Positions 32,125 to 40,209 of a stretch of DNA of 53,660 nucleotides are shown one piece after another. The notes under the pieces are model-generated. The model was not told where the DNA came from and did not search any database. It saw only the letters and a list, made by a program, of their open reading frames with translations. The stretch comes from Casp-actino8 sp964513215 (GTDB lineage Bacteria > Actinomycetota > Acidimicrobiia > Acidimicrobiales > Ilumatobacteraceae). Position 1 is the first letter of the stretch, and every line of letters begins with the position of its first letter. The stretch lies in contig CAZELU010000011.1 in the NCBI GenBank assembly GCA_964513215.1, forward strand, positions 1-53,660. Direction: 5' to 3'. The position numbers and the translations under genes are program-made.

Positions 32125-33585
32125 GTGTCGATCGAGCGTCTGACCCGTCTGGAGGCCGGCCAACTCGTGCCGTTCGGTGGCGACCGTGTGGCAGTGGTTT
32201 CCGCCGATCTCGCGTCGTCGTTCGTCGCCGGTGACCGTCTGGTGGTCGTACAGGAGACGGGCGACCTCATCAGGATTCCTGCCGACGTGTCGTCCCTGGT
32301 CGAATCGGCGGTCTCACGTGCACGGCTGGCGTTCACCGCACTCGCGAGCGTGACCGACGACAGTCTCGACCTCTTCTACGACGAGGTGGCGGCGGCATTG
32401 GCGGACGACCGTGTCATGGCGGCGGTGCTCCAGGCCAACCAGGCCGATGTCGACGATGCTCGTTCACGTGGTCGCTCGACCACTCGCCTCGAATTCAGCG
32501 ACAAGATGCGTCGCGACATGATCGAAGGGGTGCGGTTGTGGAGGCACATCGACGTGCGGCGCGATGCGTCGGTCTCCATGGTCCAGCACTCCACGTGGAC
32601 CGTCGAGGAGCGACGAGCCCCTCTCGGTGTGGTCGCGTTCGTGTTCGAGGGTCGGCCCAACGTGTTCGCTGACGCAACCGGCGTGCTCCGAAGCGGAAAC
32701 ACCGTCGTGTTCCGCATCGGCAGTGATGCGTTGCGCACTGCACGGGCTCTGATGGATGCGGTGGTGAGTCCATCGCTCGTCGCCGCTGGACTTCCCGAGG
32801 GAGCGGTGGTTCTTGTCGAATCGGCCGAGCGCTCGGCTGGTCACGCCTTGTTCTCCGATCGGCGGGTCGCCCTGGCGGTGGCTCGGGGAAGTGGTGAAGC
32901 GGTCGCGCAGCTCGGTGCGGTTGCTCGCCAAGCCGGTGTCCCCGTGAGTCTGCACGGCACGGGGGGCGCCTGGATGGTGATCGCTCCCGACGCCGAATCG
33001 TCGGTGATCGAATCGGTGGTCGACGCGTCGCTCGATCGCAAGGTGTGCAACACGTTGAACGTCGCGTGTGTGATGCGTGATCAGCCCGGTCATCTCACCG
33101 CTCTGTTGAGCGGAGTGCGTCAGGCTGCCGCCCGTCGATCGGTCCGTCCGATCGTGCACGTTCGCACCGGAACGTCGTTCGAAGCGATCGACCTCGGCGA
33201 CGCCGAAGTCGTCGTTCACGACGACGATTCGTTCTTGGCTCGCGAGTACGAGTGGGACGACCGGCCCGAGTTGGCGATTCGCGTCGTCGGTTCGATCGCC
33301 GAAGCGATCGATTTGTGCAATGTGCACAGTCCGTGGTTCGTGGCCTCGCTCATTTCCGGTGGCGACGCGGCCTTCGAGGAGTTCTACCGCAACGTTGAAG
33401 CGCCCTTCGTTGGTGACGGTTTCACGCGCTGGGTCGACGGTCAGTACGCGTTGCGTCGGCCCGAACTCGGTCTGTCGAATTGGCAAAGTGGCCGGTTGTT
33501 CGGACGGGGCGGCATCTTGTCGGGCGACGGAGTGTTCGCCGTTCGTTACGTGGCTCGGCACACCGATCCGAATCAGCGACGCTGA
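32125..33585 (+). CDS. ProA-like glutamate-5-semialdehyde dehydrogenase, divergent
   Basis: 486 residues, aldehyde-dehydrogenase superfamily of the gamma-glutamyl phosphate reductase branch: APLGVVAFVFEGRPNVFADA, LRSGNTVVFRIGSDA, SLHGTGGAWMVIAPDA, DRKVCNTLNVACV with catalytic Cys308, and a C-terminal GRGGILSGDGVFAVRYV. ProA is about 420 residues; here about 55 extra N-terminal residues (GDRVAVVSADLASSFVAGDR) form a small beta-rich segment. It is divergent enough that a role other than proline synthesis is possible. GTG 32125 is preceded at six bases by TACGCT. It is convergent with the amine oxidase gene, one base from its stop. Confidence 0.72.
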   Translation: MSIERLTRLEAGQLVPFGGDRVAVVSADLASSFVAGDRLVVVQETGDLIRIPADVSSLVESAVSRARLAFTALASVTDDSLDLFYDEVAAALADDRVMAAVLQANQADVDDARSRGRSTTRLEFSDKMRRDMIEGVRLWRHIDVRRDASVSMVQHSTWTVEERRAPLGVVAFVFEGRPNVFADATGVLRSGNTVVFRIGSDALRTARALMDAVVSPSLVAAGLPEGAVVLVESAERSAGHALFSDRRVALAVARGSGEAVAQLGAVARQAGVPVSLHGTGGAWMVIAPDAESSVIESVVDASLDRKVCNTLNVACVMRDQPGHLTALLSGVRQAAARRSVRPIVHVRTGTSFEAIDLGDAEVVVHDDDSFLAREYEWDDRPELAIRVVGSIAEAIDLCNVHSPWFVASLISGGDAAFEEFYRNVEAPFVGDGFTRWVDGQYALRRPELGLSNWQSGRLFGRGGILSGDGVFAVRYVARHTDPNQRR

Positions 33586-33586
33586 G

Positions 33587-34939
33587 TCAGCTCAGGAACG
33601 AATCCACGACTCGACCGGCCAGCCTCGAACCCGGCCGCCGCGTGTCGCTCCACTTGGCGAGAGCGGCCAGTGAGTTGATACCGATCCACCGGAGCGGCTC
33701 GGGTTCCCACCGTCGTGAGCGGTGTCCGACGAAGGCCACTCGGGTCAACTCGGTGTCACGGTGTGCGACGAGATCGGCCAGGATGCGACCGACCAGGTTG
33801 CTGGTGGCCACGCCGTCGCCCACGTACGCGCCACCACGAAGTACGCCGTTCTCCGATCCGACCGACATCGTCCAGTCTCGTGCAGCTGCCAACGGTCCGC
33901 CCCAGTGGTGTGTGGTCGCGACGTCATGCAGGACCGGGAACATGTCACGCAACGTGGCTTCGAGCGCCTTCTTCGTCGGGGCATGTTGATCGAAGGTCGG
34001 CGAGATCCGACTCGCGTAGTGATACGGGGCGCCGCGTCCTCCGAAGGCGATACGGCCGTCAGCGGTCCGCTGACCGTAGATGACCATACGACGCAGATCG
34101 GCGAAGGTCTCTCGTTCCGACAAGCCGATCTCGGACCATATCGATTCGTCGAGGGGTTCGGTCGCGATCATCATCGAGTACAGGGGCACCACGTGTCGTC
34201 GTTCGGACTTCCAACGTGTTGAGTACGCCTCGGTCGCTCGGATGACGCGTCCGGCGCGGACATCGCCCCGTGACGTTCGAACGAGGTGGGAGTCGAGCGT
34301 GATTGCCGTCGTGTGTTCGGCGATCGTCACGCCGCGGTTACGTAGCGATCGGGCCAAGCCGGTGACCAACTGGTAGGGCTGGATCGCCGCACAATCGGGA
34401 TGGAAGAGCGCACCCTCGATACGGGAAGCGTTCAGACGTTGCCGCGCTGTGTCGGCATCGAGGAGTTGCACGCGATCTCCAGCGAATCCCCACGTTTCGG
34501 CTTCACGCAACGCGGCTCGGGCCGCCGACATCTGGCGATCGTCCCGGATCGCTCCGAGGTACCCACCCTTCGTGTATCCGCAGTCGATATCCAGCGAGGC
34601 GGCCTGGCGACCAACTTCGTCGACTGTGTCGTACATCAGGTTCTGGAGACGAATGGCTTCTTCGCGGGACGACATCTCGGCGACGCGGTCGAGAGACATC
34701 GGAAGAATCGACGAGCACCAGCCACCGTTCCGGCCGCTCGCGCCGAATCCGACGTGGTTGGCCTCGATCACGAGAATCGTCGTGCTCGGGGACACGAGAT
34801 TCAAGTAATGCGCAGTCCACAATCCCGTGTAGCCAGCACCAACGATCGCCACGTCGACGTCGGCCGGAAGACCGGTCACGGAGTCAGGCGATGGCGGATC
34901 GGTGCCCCGCACTCCGTCTTGCCAGAGACAGGTCTCCAC
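33587..34939 (-). CDS. FAD-dependent amine/amino-acid oxidase (DAO family)
   Basis: About 450 residues. The dinucleotide motif VAIVGAGYTGLWTAHYL is near the N-terminus, followed by GFGASGRNGGWCSS, a late GGRGAPYHY and the C-terminal FAD contact GGAYVGDGVATSNLVGR. This pattern fits gamma-glutamylputrescine oxidase-like and glycine/D-amino-acid oxidases. GTG 34939 is favoured because TACAGT lies seven bases upstream. An alternative TTG 34969 would overlap the panC stop by 4 bases and add ten residues. It follows panB-panC on the same strand, though no link to pantothenate synthesis is known. Confidence 0.85.
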   Translation of the reverse strand: METCLWQDGVRGTDPPSPDSVTGLPADVDVAIVGAGYTGLWTAHYLNLVSPSTTILVIEANHVGFGASGRNGGWCSSILPMSLDRVAEMSSREEAIRLQNLMYDTVDEVGRQAASLDIDCGYTKGGYLGAIRDDRQMSAARAALREAETWGFAGDRVQLLDADTARQRLNASRIEGALFHPDCAAIQPYQLVTGLARSLRNRGVTIAEHTTAITLDSHLVRTSRGDVRAGRVIRATEAYSTRWKSERRHVVPLYSMMIATEPLDESIWSEIGLSERETFADLRRMVIYGQRTADGRIAFGGRGAPYHYASRISPTFDQHAPTKKALEATLRDMFPVLHDVATTHHWGGPLAAARDWTMSVGSENGVLRGGAYVGDGVATSNLVGRILADLVAHRDTELTRVAFVGHRSRRWEPEPLRWIGINSLAALAKWSDTRRPGSRLAGRVVDSFLS

Positions 34940-34946
34940 CACTCCG

Positions 34947-34952
34947 ACTGTA
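34947..34952 (-). promoter_or_regulatory. candidate -10 TACAGT
   Basis: Minus-strand TACAGT, seven bases before GTG 34939, just after the end of panC. It would give the oxidase its own leaderless transcript. Weaker than the N6 cases because a second GTG sits four bases away. Confidence 0.35.
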
Positions 34953-34965
34953 GGCGACGAGTTGC

Positions 34966-35796
34966 TCAATCCAGAACGACGTTGTCGATGAGTCGAACAC
35001 CGCCGACCGTTGCCGCAACGAGCACGACCGCCGAGGTGCTGTCATCAGCGCGTTCGGCGAGAGTCGACGGATCGACGACGGCGGCGTACTCGATGTCGAC
35101 GTCGCCGAGCTCGGCGGCGACGATGGCTTCGAGTTCACGACTGTTGCGCACGCCGGAATCCCAGGCTTTCGCCGCCGCGACAAGGGATCGTGGAATGGCG
35201 AGTGCTCGCGTCCGGGCAAGCGGATCGAGACGCACGTTGCGACTCGAGAGAGCCAATCCGTCGTGATCGCGCACGGTCGGTGCCACATCGATGGTGATGG
35301 GAAGACCGAGGTCGCGGGTGAGACGCTTGATCACCGCGACTTGCTGGAAATCCTTGGCCCCGAACACCGCGGCATCAGGACGGACGACCGAGAAGAGTTT
35401 GGTGACCACCGTGGCGACCCCATCGAAGTGGCCGGGACGATGTCGACCCTCGAATGGCTCGGAGATTCCCGCCACGGAGACGCGCGTGGCGAAGCCGGAC
35501 GGATACATGTTCTCGACCGACGGTGCCCAGACCAGATCGACGTTGGTATCGCGGCAGATGTCGAGATCCCGGTCGATGTCGGACGGGTACTTGGCCAAGT
35601 CGGTCGCGTCACCGAATTGAAGAGGGTTGACGAAGATCGAGACGACGACGCTGGCTCCGATCGACTGTGCGCGCCGCACGAGGCTCACGTGTCCGTCGTG
35701 GAGTGCTCCCATCGTGGGAACCATGACGACGGGCCCGGAGGTTCGAAGTTGGTCGACGGCTAGCGAAGCGTCGGCCGGCGAGTGAACGACTCGCAC
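34966..35796 (-). CDS. panC: pantothenate synthetase
   Basis: 276 residues. It joins pantoate and beta-alanine with ATP. Motifs: VPTMGALHDGHVSLVRRA (His-x-Gly-His ATP site), SIFVNPLQFG, GHFDGVATVVTKLF, AVFGAKDFQQ and ALSSRNVRL. GTG 35796 begins 4 bases after the panB stop, so the two form a compact panBC pair and supply pantothenate for CoA. Earlier in-frame ATGs exist but fall inside panB. Confidence 0.95.
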   Translation of the reverse strand: MRVVHSPADASLAVDQLRTSGPVVMVPTMGALHDGHVSLVRRAQSIGASVVVSIFVNPLQFGDATDLAKYPSDIDRDLDICRDTNVDLVWAPSVENMYPSGFATRVSVAGISEPFEGRHRPGHFDGVATVVTKLFSVVRPDAAVFGAKDFQQVAVIKRLTRDLGLPITIDVAPTVRDHDGLALSSRNVRLDPLARTRALAIPRSLVAAAKAWDSGVRNSRELEAIVAAELGDVDIEYAAVVDPSTLAERADDSTSAVVLVAATVGGVRLIDNVVLD

Positions 35797-35800
35797 GACG

Positions 35801-36616
35801 TCAGCTGAACGAGTGCTCGAGATCGGGCCAGGTGCCACCGCGAACTTCATCGACGAACGACGACGTGGCATCGATGACGGCCGTGCGTAGGTCGGCGTAC
35901 TTCTTGGCGAAGCGGAACTCGGCCTCGCAGAGCCCCAACACGTCGTGCATCACCAGCACCTGTCCTGAGCAGTGCGGACCAGCACCGATACCGATCGTCG
36001 GGATGCTCACCTTGTCGGTGATCTCGGCCGCCAGGTCGAGTGGAACTCCTTCGATCACCACGGCACACGCTCCTGACTGTTCGACCGCGTGCGCATCTTC
36101 GAGAAGACGTTCGCGGCCCCCGGGTTCGAAACCAGCCGTGCGGCCCTGGACGCGATGACCACCCATGCGGTGGTAACTCTGTGGAGTGAGGCCGATGTGG
36201 CCGACCACCGGGATGTCGGCGGCGGTGATGGCGGCGATGGACGATGCCACGGTGACGCCGCCTTCCAACTTGACAGCCTCGGCTCCCTCTTTCATGAGGC
36301 GGATGGACGACTCCACGGCTTGTTGTGTACTGGCCTGGTACGAACCGAACGGAAGGTCTCCGACAACGAGAGCTTTGGTGCGGGCCCGAGCCACGCAGCG
36401 CACGTGGTACGCCATTTCGTCCAGATCGACCGGAATGGTGTTGCGTTCACCTTGCACAACCATGGCGAGTGAGTCGCCCACGAGGATCATGTCGACGCCC
36501 GCGAGATCGACCAGACGCGCGAACGTGTAGTCATACGCCGTGATCATGGAGATCCGGCGACCGCCTTCCCGCCACGCAGCGAGGTCGGGCACGGTGACTT
36601 TCTTGCGCTCGGTCAT
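35801..36616 (-). CDS. panB: 3-methyl-2-oxobutanoate hydroxymethyltransferase
   Basis: 271 residues. First step of pantothenate synthesis, transferring a hydroxymethyl group from methylene-THF to ketoisovalerate. MITAYDYTFARLVDLAG, ILVGDSLAMV (metal-binding Asp), VVGDLPFGSYQ, KLEGG, VVGHIGLTPQS, VIEGVPLDLA and IGIGAGPHCSGQVLVMHD are all as in PanB. ATG 36616 is chosen over a start 27 codons upstream because the upstream residues are low-complexity Pro and match no PanB. A TAGGTT hexamer lies 16 bases before it. Confidence 0.95.
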   Translation of the reverse strand: MTERKKVTVPDLAAWREGGRRISMITAYDYTFARLVDLAGVDMILVGDSLAMVVQGERNTIPVDLDEMAYHVRCVARARTKALVVGDLPFGSYQASTQQAVESSIRLMKEGAEAVKLEGGVTVASSIAAITAADIPVVGHIGLTPQSYHRMGGHRVQGRTAGFEPGGRERLLEDAHAVEQSGACAVVIEGVPLDLAAEITDKVSIPTIGIGAGPHCSGQVLVMHDVLGLCEAEFRFAKKYADLRTAVIDATSSFVDEVRGGTWPDLEHSFS

Positions 36617-36714
36617 GGGGGCCTCAAGGGGCAACCTAGCGACGGGGCTCGGGGGCCCCACTACCGGAGGTGGGGGCTCTTGTGATTTCCGACTCAACGC
36701 TCGAAGGACCTCAT

Positions 36715-36720
36715 TAGAGT
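36715..36720 (+). promoter_or_regulatory. -10 element TAGAGT, leaderless type
   Basis: TAGAGT ends exactly six bases before GTG 36727. The 110-base region between panB and this gene also holds a G/C-rich run with a weak 6-bp hairpin near 36656-36674 and nothing else I can recognise. Confidence 0.5.
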
Positions 36721-36726
36721 CGGCCC

Positions 36727-37386
36727 GTGCCTGCCGCGCTGCCGCCGCGCCCGATGAGCCCGCTTCGGGGCCGACTCGTGCGTCTTCTGCACCCGGTCGT
36801 GCACACCGTCTGGGAGCGAGTGGTCGAGGCTGGGGCCATCGGCCCCGACTCTCGTCGCGGTCGACAGTTCGGCCGGTTCGGCTCGGGGAGCGTGATCTGC
36901 TTTCCGGTCAACACCCTCTACAACGAGAAATACATCCGAATCGGACGCGACACGATGATCGGTCCCCAGTGCACGCTGTCGGCCGGAATGATGCCGGGTC
37001 AAGAATGTCTCACCGACCCCGTGGTCTCGATCGGGGACCGCTGTCTGATCGGAAAGGGTTCCGGAATCGTCGGACACTTCTCGATCGAGATCGGCGACGA
37101 CGTGTGGACGGGTCACAACGTGTACATCACCGATCAGAACCACGGATACGAAGACGTCGAACGTCCGATATCAGTGCAAACGATGCCCGAGAAACCGGTT
37201 CGAATCGGTCGGGGATCGTGGCTCGGTTACGGCACCGTCGTTCTTCCGGGTGCGGAGATCGGCGAACACGTCGTGATCGGTGCCAACAGTGTGGTGACCG
37301 GAGCCATTCCATCGTTCTCAGTAGCCGTCGGCTCGCCGGCCCGCGTCATTCGGCGTTTCGAGAGCGGTGAATGGAAGAACGCCTAG
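36727..37386 (+). CDS. left-handed beta-helix acyltransferase (hexapeptide repeat)
   Basis: 219 residues, with hexapeptide repeats from about 70 to 205 (IRIGRDTMIGPQCTLSAG, IGDRCLIGKGSGIVGH, IEIGDDVWTGHNVYITDQNH, VRIGRGSWLGYGTVVLPG, IGEHVVIGANSVVTG). ITDQNHGYED holds the catalytic His typical of maltose/galactoside and chloramphenicol-type acetyltransferases. The acceptor is unknown; cell-envelope sugar is usual. The stop TAG overlaps the stop of the convergent gene in one CTAG. Confidence 0.88.
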   Translation: MPAALPPRPMSPLRGRLVRLLHPVVHTVWERVVEAGAIGPDSRRGRQFGRFGSGSVICFPVNTLYNEKYIRIGRDTMIGPQCTLSAGMMPGQECLTDPVVSIGDRCLIGKGSGIVGHFSIEIGDDVWTGHNVYITDQNHGYEDVERPISVQTMPEKPVRIGRGSWLGYGTVVLPGAEIGEHVVIGANSVVTGAIPSFSVAVGSPARVIRRFESGEWKNA

Positions 37387-37907
37387 ACCGCGAGATCGGC
37401 TGGCGCCGAACAGGCCTTCATGCGATTGGCGACAGTGAAGTCGTTGATGTACTCGGAAATGGGCGAGCCGTCGATCACCGATTCCGGGAACGGCGGATTG
37501 TCGCCGCTGCGTAGTACCTCGGTGTAGTCGCGACGGTCGGACATCAGCGTCCGGTAGTAACCGATCCACGTTTCGACAAGGCGACGGTCGTCGCCCGAGG
37601 TCGGCGCGGTGGCCTCCAGTTCGTCGATCATCGCAACGATGATGTCGGTCGCCCGGTCGATGAGATCGGCACGTTCGGACAAGGCGCCTTCACCCACGTC
37701 TTCGATGCGACGCGAGTCAGCGAGTTCGTTGCGCCGGATGTTTGCGGTTTCGCAGACGGCAACTGCACGCTCGGTCCACGCGACATCACTCACCTTGGCT
37801 ACCGACTGTTTTGGCGGAAAGAAGAGAGCCCACACCCAGAAGGCCGCGATGGCGACGCTGACGAAGCTCAGCACGACTCGCACGAGCGTTCGACGGCTGG
37901 TGCTCAC
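37383..37907 (-). CDS. hypothetical membrane-anchored protein
   Basis: 174 residues with one N-terminal helix (LVRVVLSFVSVAIAAFWVWALFF), then a soluble, mostly helical domain rich in Arg, Glu and Asp, with two Cys (AVCETANIRR and MKACSA). The pattern CETANIRRNEL and the paired Cys resemble exported actinobacterial helical proteins of unknown function. GTG 37907 forms a GTGA overlap with the DoxX gene stop, so the two are co-translated. I recognise no function. Confidence 0.75.
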   Translation of the reverse strand: MSTSRRTLVRVVLSFVSVAIAAFWVWALFFPPKQSVAKVSDVAWTERAVAVCETANIRRNELADSRRIEDVGEGALSERADLIDRATDIIVAMIDELEATAPTSGDDRRLVETWIGYYRTLMSDRRDYTEVLRSGDNPPFPESVIDGSPISEYINDFTVANRMKACSAPADLAV

Positions 37908-38431
37908 GACTTGGGGCGGTAGGACGTCGCGAGCAGCAAAGCGGCACTGCCCACTCCGATGATCGAGGTGACGACCGCACCCGACCACCCGGTGAAGTGG
38001 ATGTCGAGTGCGTGATCGAGCGACAGTTGGCCTGGTCCGATGACGCCAACGGACCAAGCCATGAGCGCGATCGTCGCGCAGTACTCCCAACCTTGATTGG
38101 GAAGGAAAATGAAGAAGCCCACCTTCGCGTGGGCAACCGCGATCGCCACGATCATGATCCCGATCACGCCGGCGGCCGACAGCGGCGTGAGAAACCCGAA
38201 AGCAAGTCCGAGTCCAGCAACGATCTCGGTCGTGGCGGCGAGACGCGCCTGGAGATGGGGCCACTTCATCCCGATCGATCCGAACCAGGCCGCCGTTCCC
38301 GACAGACCTCCACCACCGAAGATCTTGTTGTAGCCGTGGTACGCGAGGAACCCTCCGATGCACACGCGCACGACGAGGAGGCCGACGTCGATCTGGTCGG
38401 GACCAGCCAGTGCGGCGCCGAGGGAACTCAC
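37904..38431 (-). CDS. DoxX-family membrane protein
   Basis: 175 residues with four hydrophobic helices. The first begins at DQIDVGLLVVRVCIGGFLAYHGYNKIFGGGG, the DoxX start pattern, followed by WFGSIGMKWPHLQARLAATTEIVAGLGLAFG. DoxX proteins are small membrane proteins linked to redox or quinone chemistry, but their role is not settled. GTG 38431 is seven bases from TAGTGT (38439-38444). The following gene overlaps by 4 bases. Confidence 0.85.
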   Translation of the reverse strand: MSSLGAALAGPDQIDVGLLVVRVCIGGFLAYHGYNKIFGGGGLSGTAAWFGSIGMKWPHLQARLAATTEIVAGLGLAFGFLTPLSAAGVIGIMIVAIAVAHAKVGFFIFLPNQGWEYCATIALMAWSVGVIGPGQLSLDHALDIHFTGWSGAVVTSIIGVGSAALLLATSYRPKS

Positions 38432-38438
38432 CCACCCG

Positions 38439-38444
38439 ACACTA
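38439..38444 (-). promoter_or_regulatory. -10 element TAGTGT, leaderless type
   Basis: Minus-strand TAGTGT lies seven bases before GTG 38431, in the 55-base divergent region shared with the ABC exporter, which itself uses an AAAGGA ribosome site. Confidence 0.4.
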
Positions 38445-38486
38445 GTAGTTGGGCCGTCGTTCGAGCCCGACTGCTACAAAGGAAAC

Positions 38487-40199
38487 GTGACGAACGAATC
38501 GCGCTTTCGCAAGAGGGTGAAGCTCGTCACCTCGCTCGTCTCGTACCGGCGAGCTGATTTCGCGGTCGCCGTCGCGGGAGCGACCGTCTTCGCGTTCGGA
38601 ACGGTCGCATCGTCGTGGGTTCTGCGTTGGATCATCGACAACGTGATCGTCGAGCGATTCGAATCAGGATCGATCGATGCATCGGCCGCCGCGGCCGGCA
38701 TCGGAATCTTCATCCTCGTTGCCATCGTTCGGGCCGCCGGTGTGATCGTCCGTCGAACCTGGGCCGGCAAGGCGCAGTGGGGTATCGCCGAGGACCTCTC
38801 GGGAGAAGCCATCGACGCCGTGGTGCGCCAACCCGTTCCGTGGCACCGTCGGCAAAGCACCGGTGACTTGATGACACGAGTCGGCGTGGACGTCGAGGCG
38901 GCCGTCCAGGTCGTGGCACCGTTACCTTTCTCGACTGGCGTCGTCCTGATGCTTCTCATCGCCTCGGGAGGCTTGATCGCAGCCGACCCGTTGTTGGGCG
39001 TTCTGGCGACACTCGTCTTTCCGGTGATCATGTCGCTCAACCTCGTGTATCAGAAGCGAGCCGACCGCTGGTACGACTTGGCTCAGGCCGAATTGGCGAC
39101 CCTGTCGTCGGCGGCCCACGAGAGTTTCGAAGCCGTGACCGTGGTCAAAGCCTTCGGTGCCGAGGCGCGAGAGGCCAGTCGATTGTCGGACATCGCCTTT
39201 CGGGTCCGCTCGGCTCGCGTTCAAGCCATCAAGGTGCGGTCACTCTTCGAAACGCTTCTCGATGTCGTTCCGAATTCGGCGAGCGTTCTGATCGTGTTAC
39301 TCGGGTCGTATCGCGTCGCCGATGGCGCGATGACCGTCGGAGATCTGGCTTCCTTCATCTACATCTTCGCGCTGCTCGTGTTCCCTCTTCGGATCATCGG
39401 CTACGCGTTCAGTGAGATGCCTCGGTCGCAGGCCGGATTCGACCGGGTCAAACAGTTGGTCGCCGAGCCGGTGGAACCCGACCCTCGTCGCCGCCTTCAG
39501 ATCGAGCCGGGAGCTGTCGTTCTCCGCGGTGTGTGCATCGAACAGGGAGACGGTCGAGAAGTGCTCACCGACATCTCGTGCACGTTTCCAGCCGGGGCAC
39601 TCACCGCCATCGTGGGGCCTACCGGATCGGGAAAGACCACACTCCTTCATGCTCTCGCCGGCCTGCTCGCGCCGACCTCCGGTTCGATTTCGGGGCCGCT
39701 CGCCGATTCGGCACTCGTCTTCCAAGAACCCTTCCTGATGAGCGGAACGATCCGCGAGAACGTCACGCTGGGTCGAGCCGTGAACGAGAGCGCGCTTCGT
39801 CGGGCGCTCGATGTCGCCCAAGCCCAATTCGTGTTCGATTTGCCCGGTGGACTCGACGCCGTGGTGGGGGAACGTGGCGTGGGCCTATCGGGTGGGCAGC
39901 GCCAGAGAATTGCCCTCGCTCGAGCGATCGTGGGAGAACCGCGCGTCCTTCTCCTCGACGACACCACGAGTGCGCTCGATCCGTCGACGGAGGCTGCCGT
40001 CCTGGAGGGTTTACGTCGATCTCTCGCCGACACGACGGTGATCGCTGTCTCGTCGCGGCCGAGCTTGGTCTCCAACGCCGACACGGTGGTGTTCATCGAC
40101 GGTGGTCGCATCGTCGACAGTGGTCGTCACGAGGAGATCGCCGGTCGCACCGAGTCGTACTCCGTGTTGATGAGTGCGTACGAGAGTGACCGAGCGTGA
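38487..40199 (+). CDS. ABC exporter half-transporter with degenerate ATP site
   Basis: 570 residues. Six-helix membrane domain (to about 310), then an ATPase domain with Walker A GPTGSGKTT, Q-loop VFQEP and signature LSGGQRQR. Walker B is VLLLDDTTSALD, with Asp where the catalytic Glu should be, and the H-loop reads VSSRPS, lacking the His. It therefore forms the non-hydrolytic site of a heterodimer, as in TM287/288 or BmrCD-type exporters. GTG 38487 follows AAAGGAAAC. It is paired with the next gene 10 bases downstream. The exported substrate (drug or lipid) is unknown. Confidence 0.9.
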   Translation: MTNESRFRKRVKLVTSLVSYRRADFAVAVAGATVFAFGTVASSWVLRWIIDNVIVERFESGSIDASAAAAGIGIFILVAIVRAAGVIVRRTWAGKAQWGIAEDLSGEAIDAVVRQPVPWHRRQSTGDLMTRVGVDVEAAVQVVAPLPFSTGVVLMLLIASGGLIAADPLLGVLATLVFPVIMSLNLVYQKRADRWYDLAQAELATLSSAAHESFEAVTVVKAFGAEAREASRLSDIAFRVRSARVQAIKVRSLFETLLDVVPNSASVLIVLLGSYRVADGAMTVGDLASFIYIFALLVFPLRIIGYAFSEMPRSQAGFDRVKQLVAEPVEPDPRRRLQIEPGAVVLRGVCIEQGDGREVLTDISCTFPAGALTAIVGPTGSGKTTLLHALAGLLAPTSGSISGPLADSALVFQEPFLMSGTIRENVTLGRAVNESALRRALDVAQAQFVFDLPGGLDAVVGERGVGLSGGQRQRIALARAIVGEPRVLLLDDTTSALDPSTEAAVLEGLRRSLADTTVIAVSSRPSLVSNADTVVFIDGGRIVDSGRHEEIAGRTESYSVLMSAYESDRA

Positions 40200-40209
40200 A
40201 GGTGAAGCC

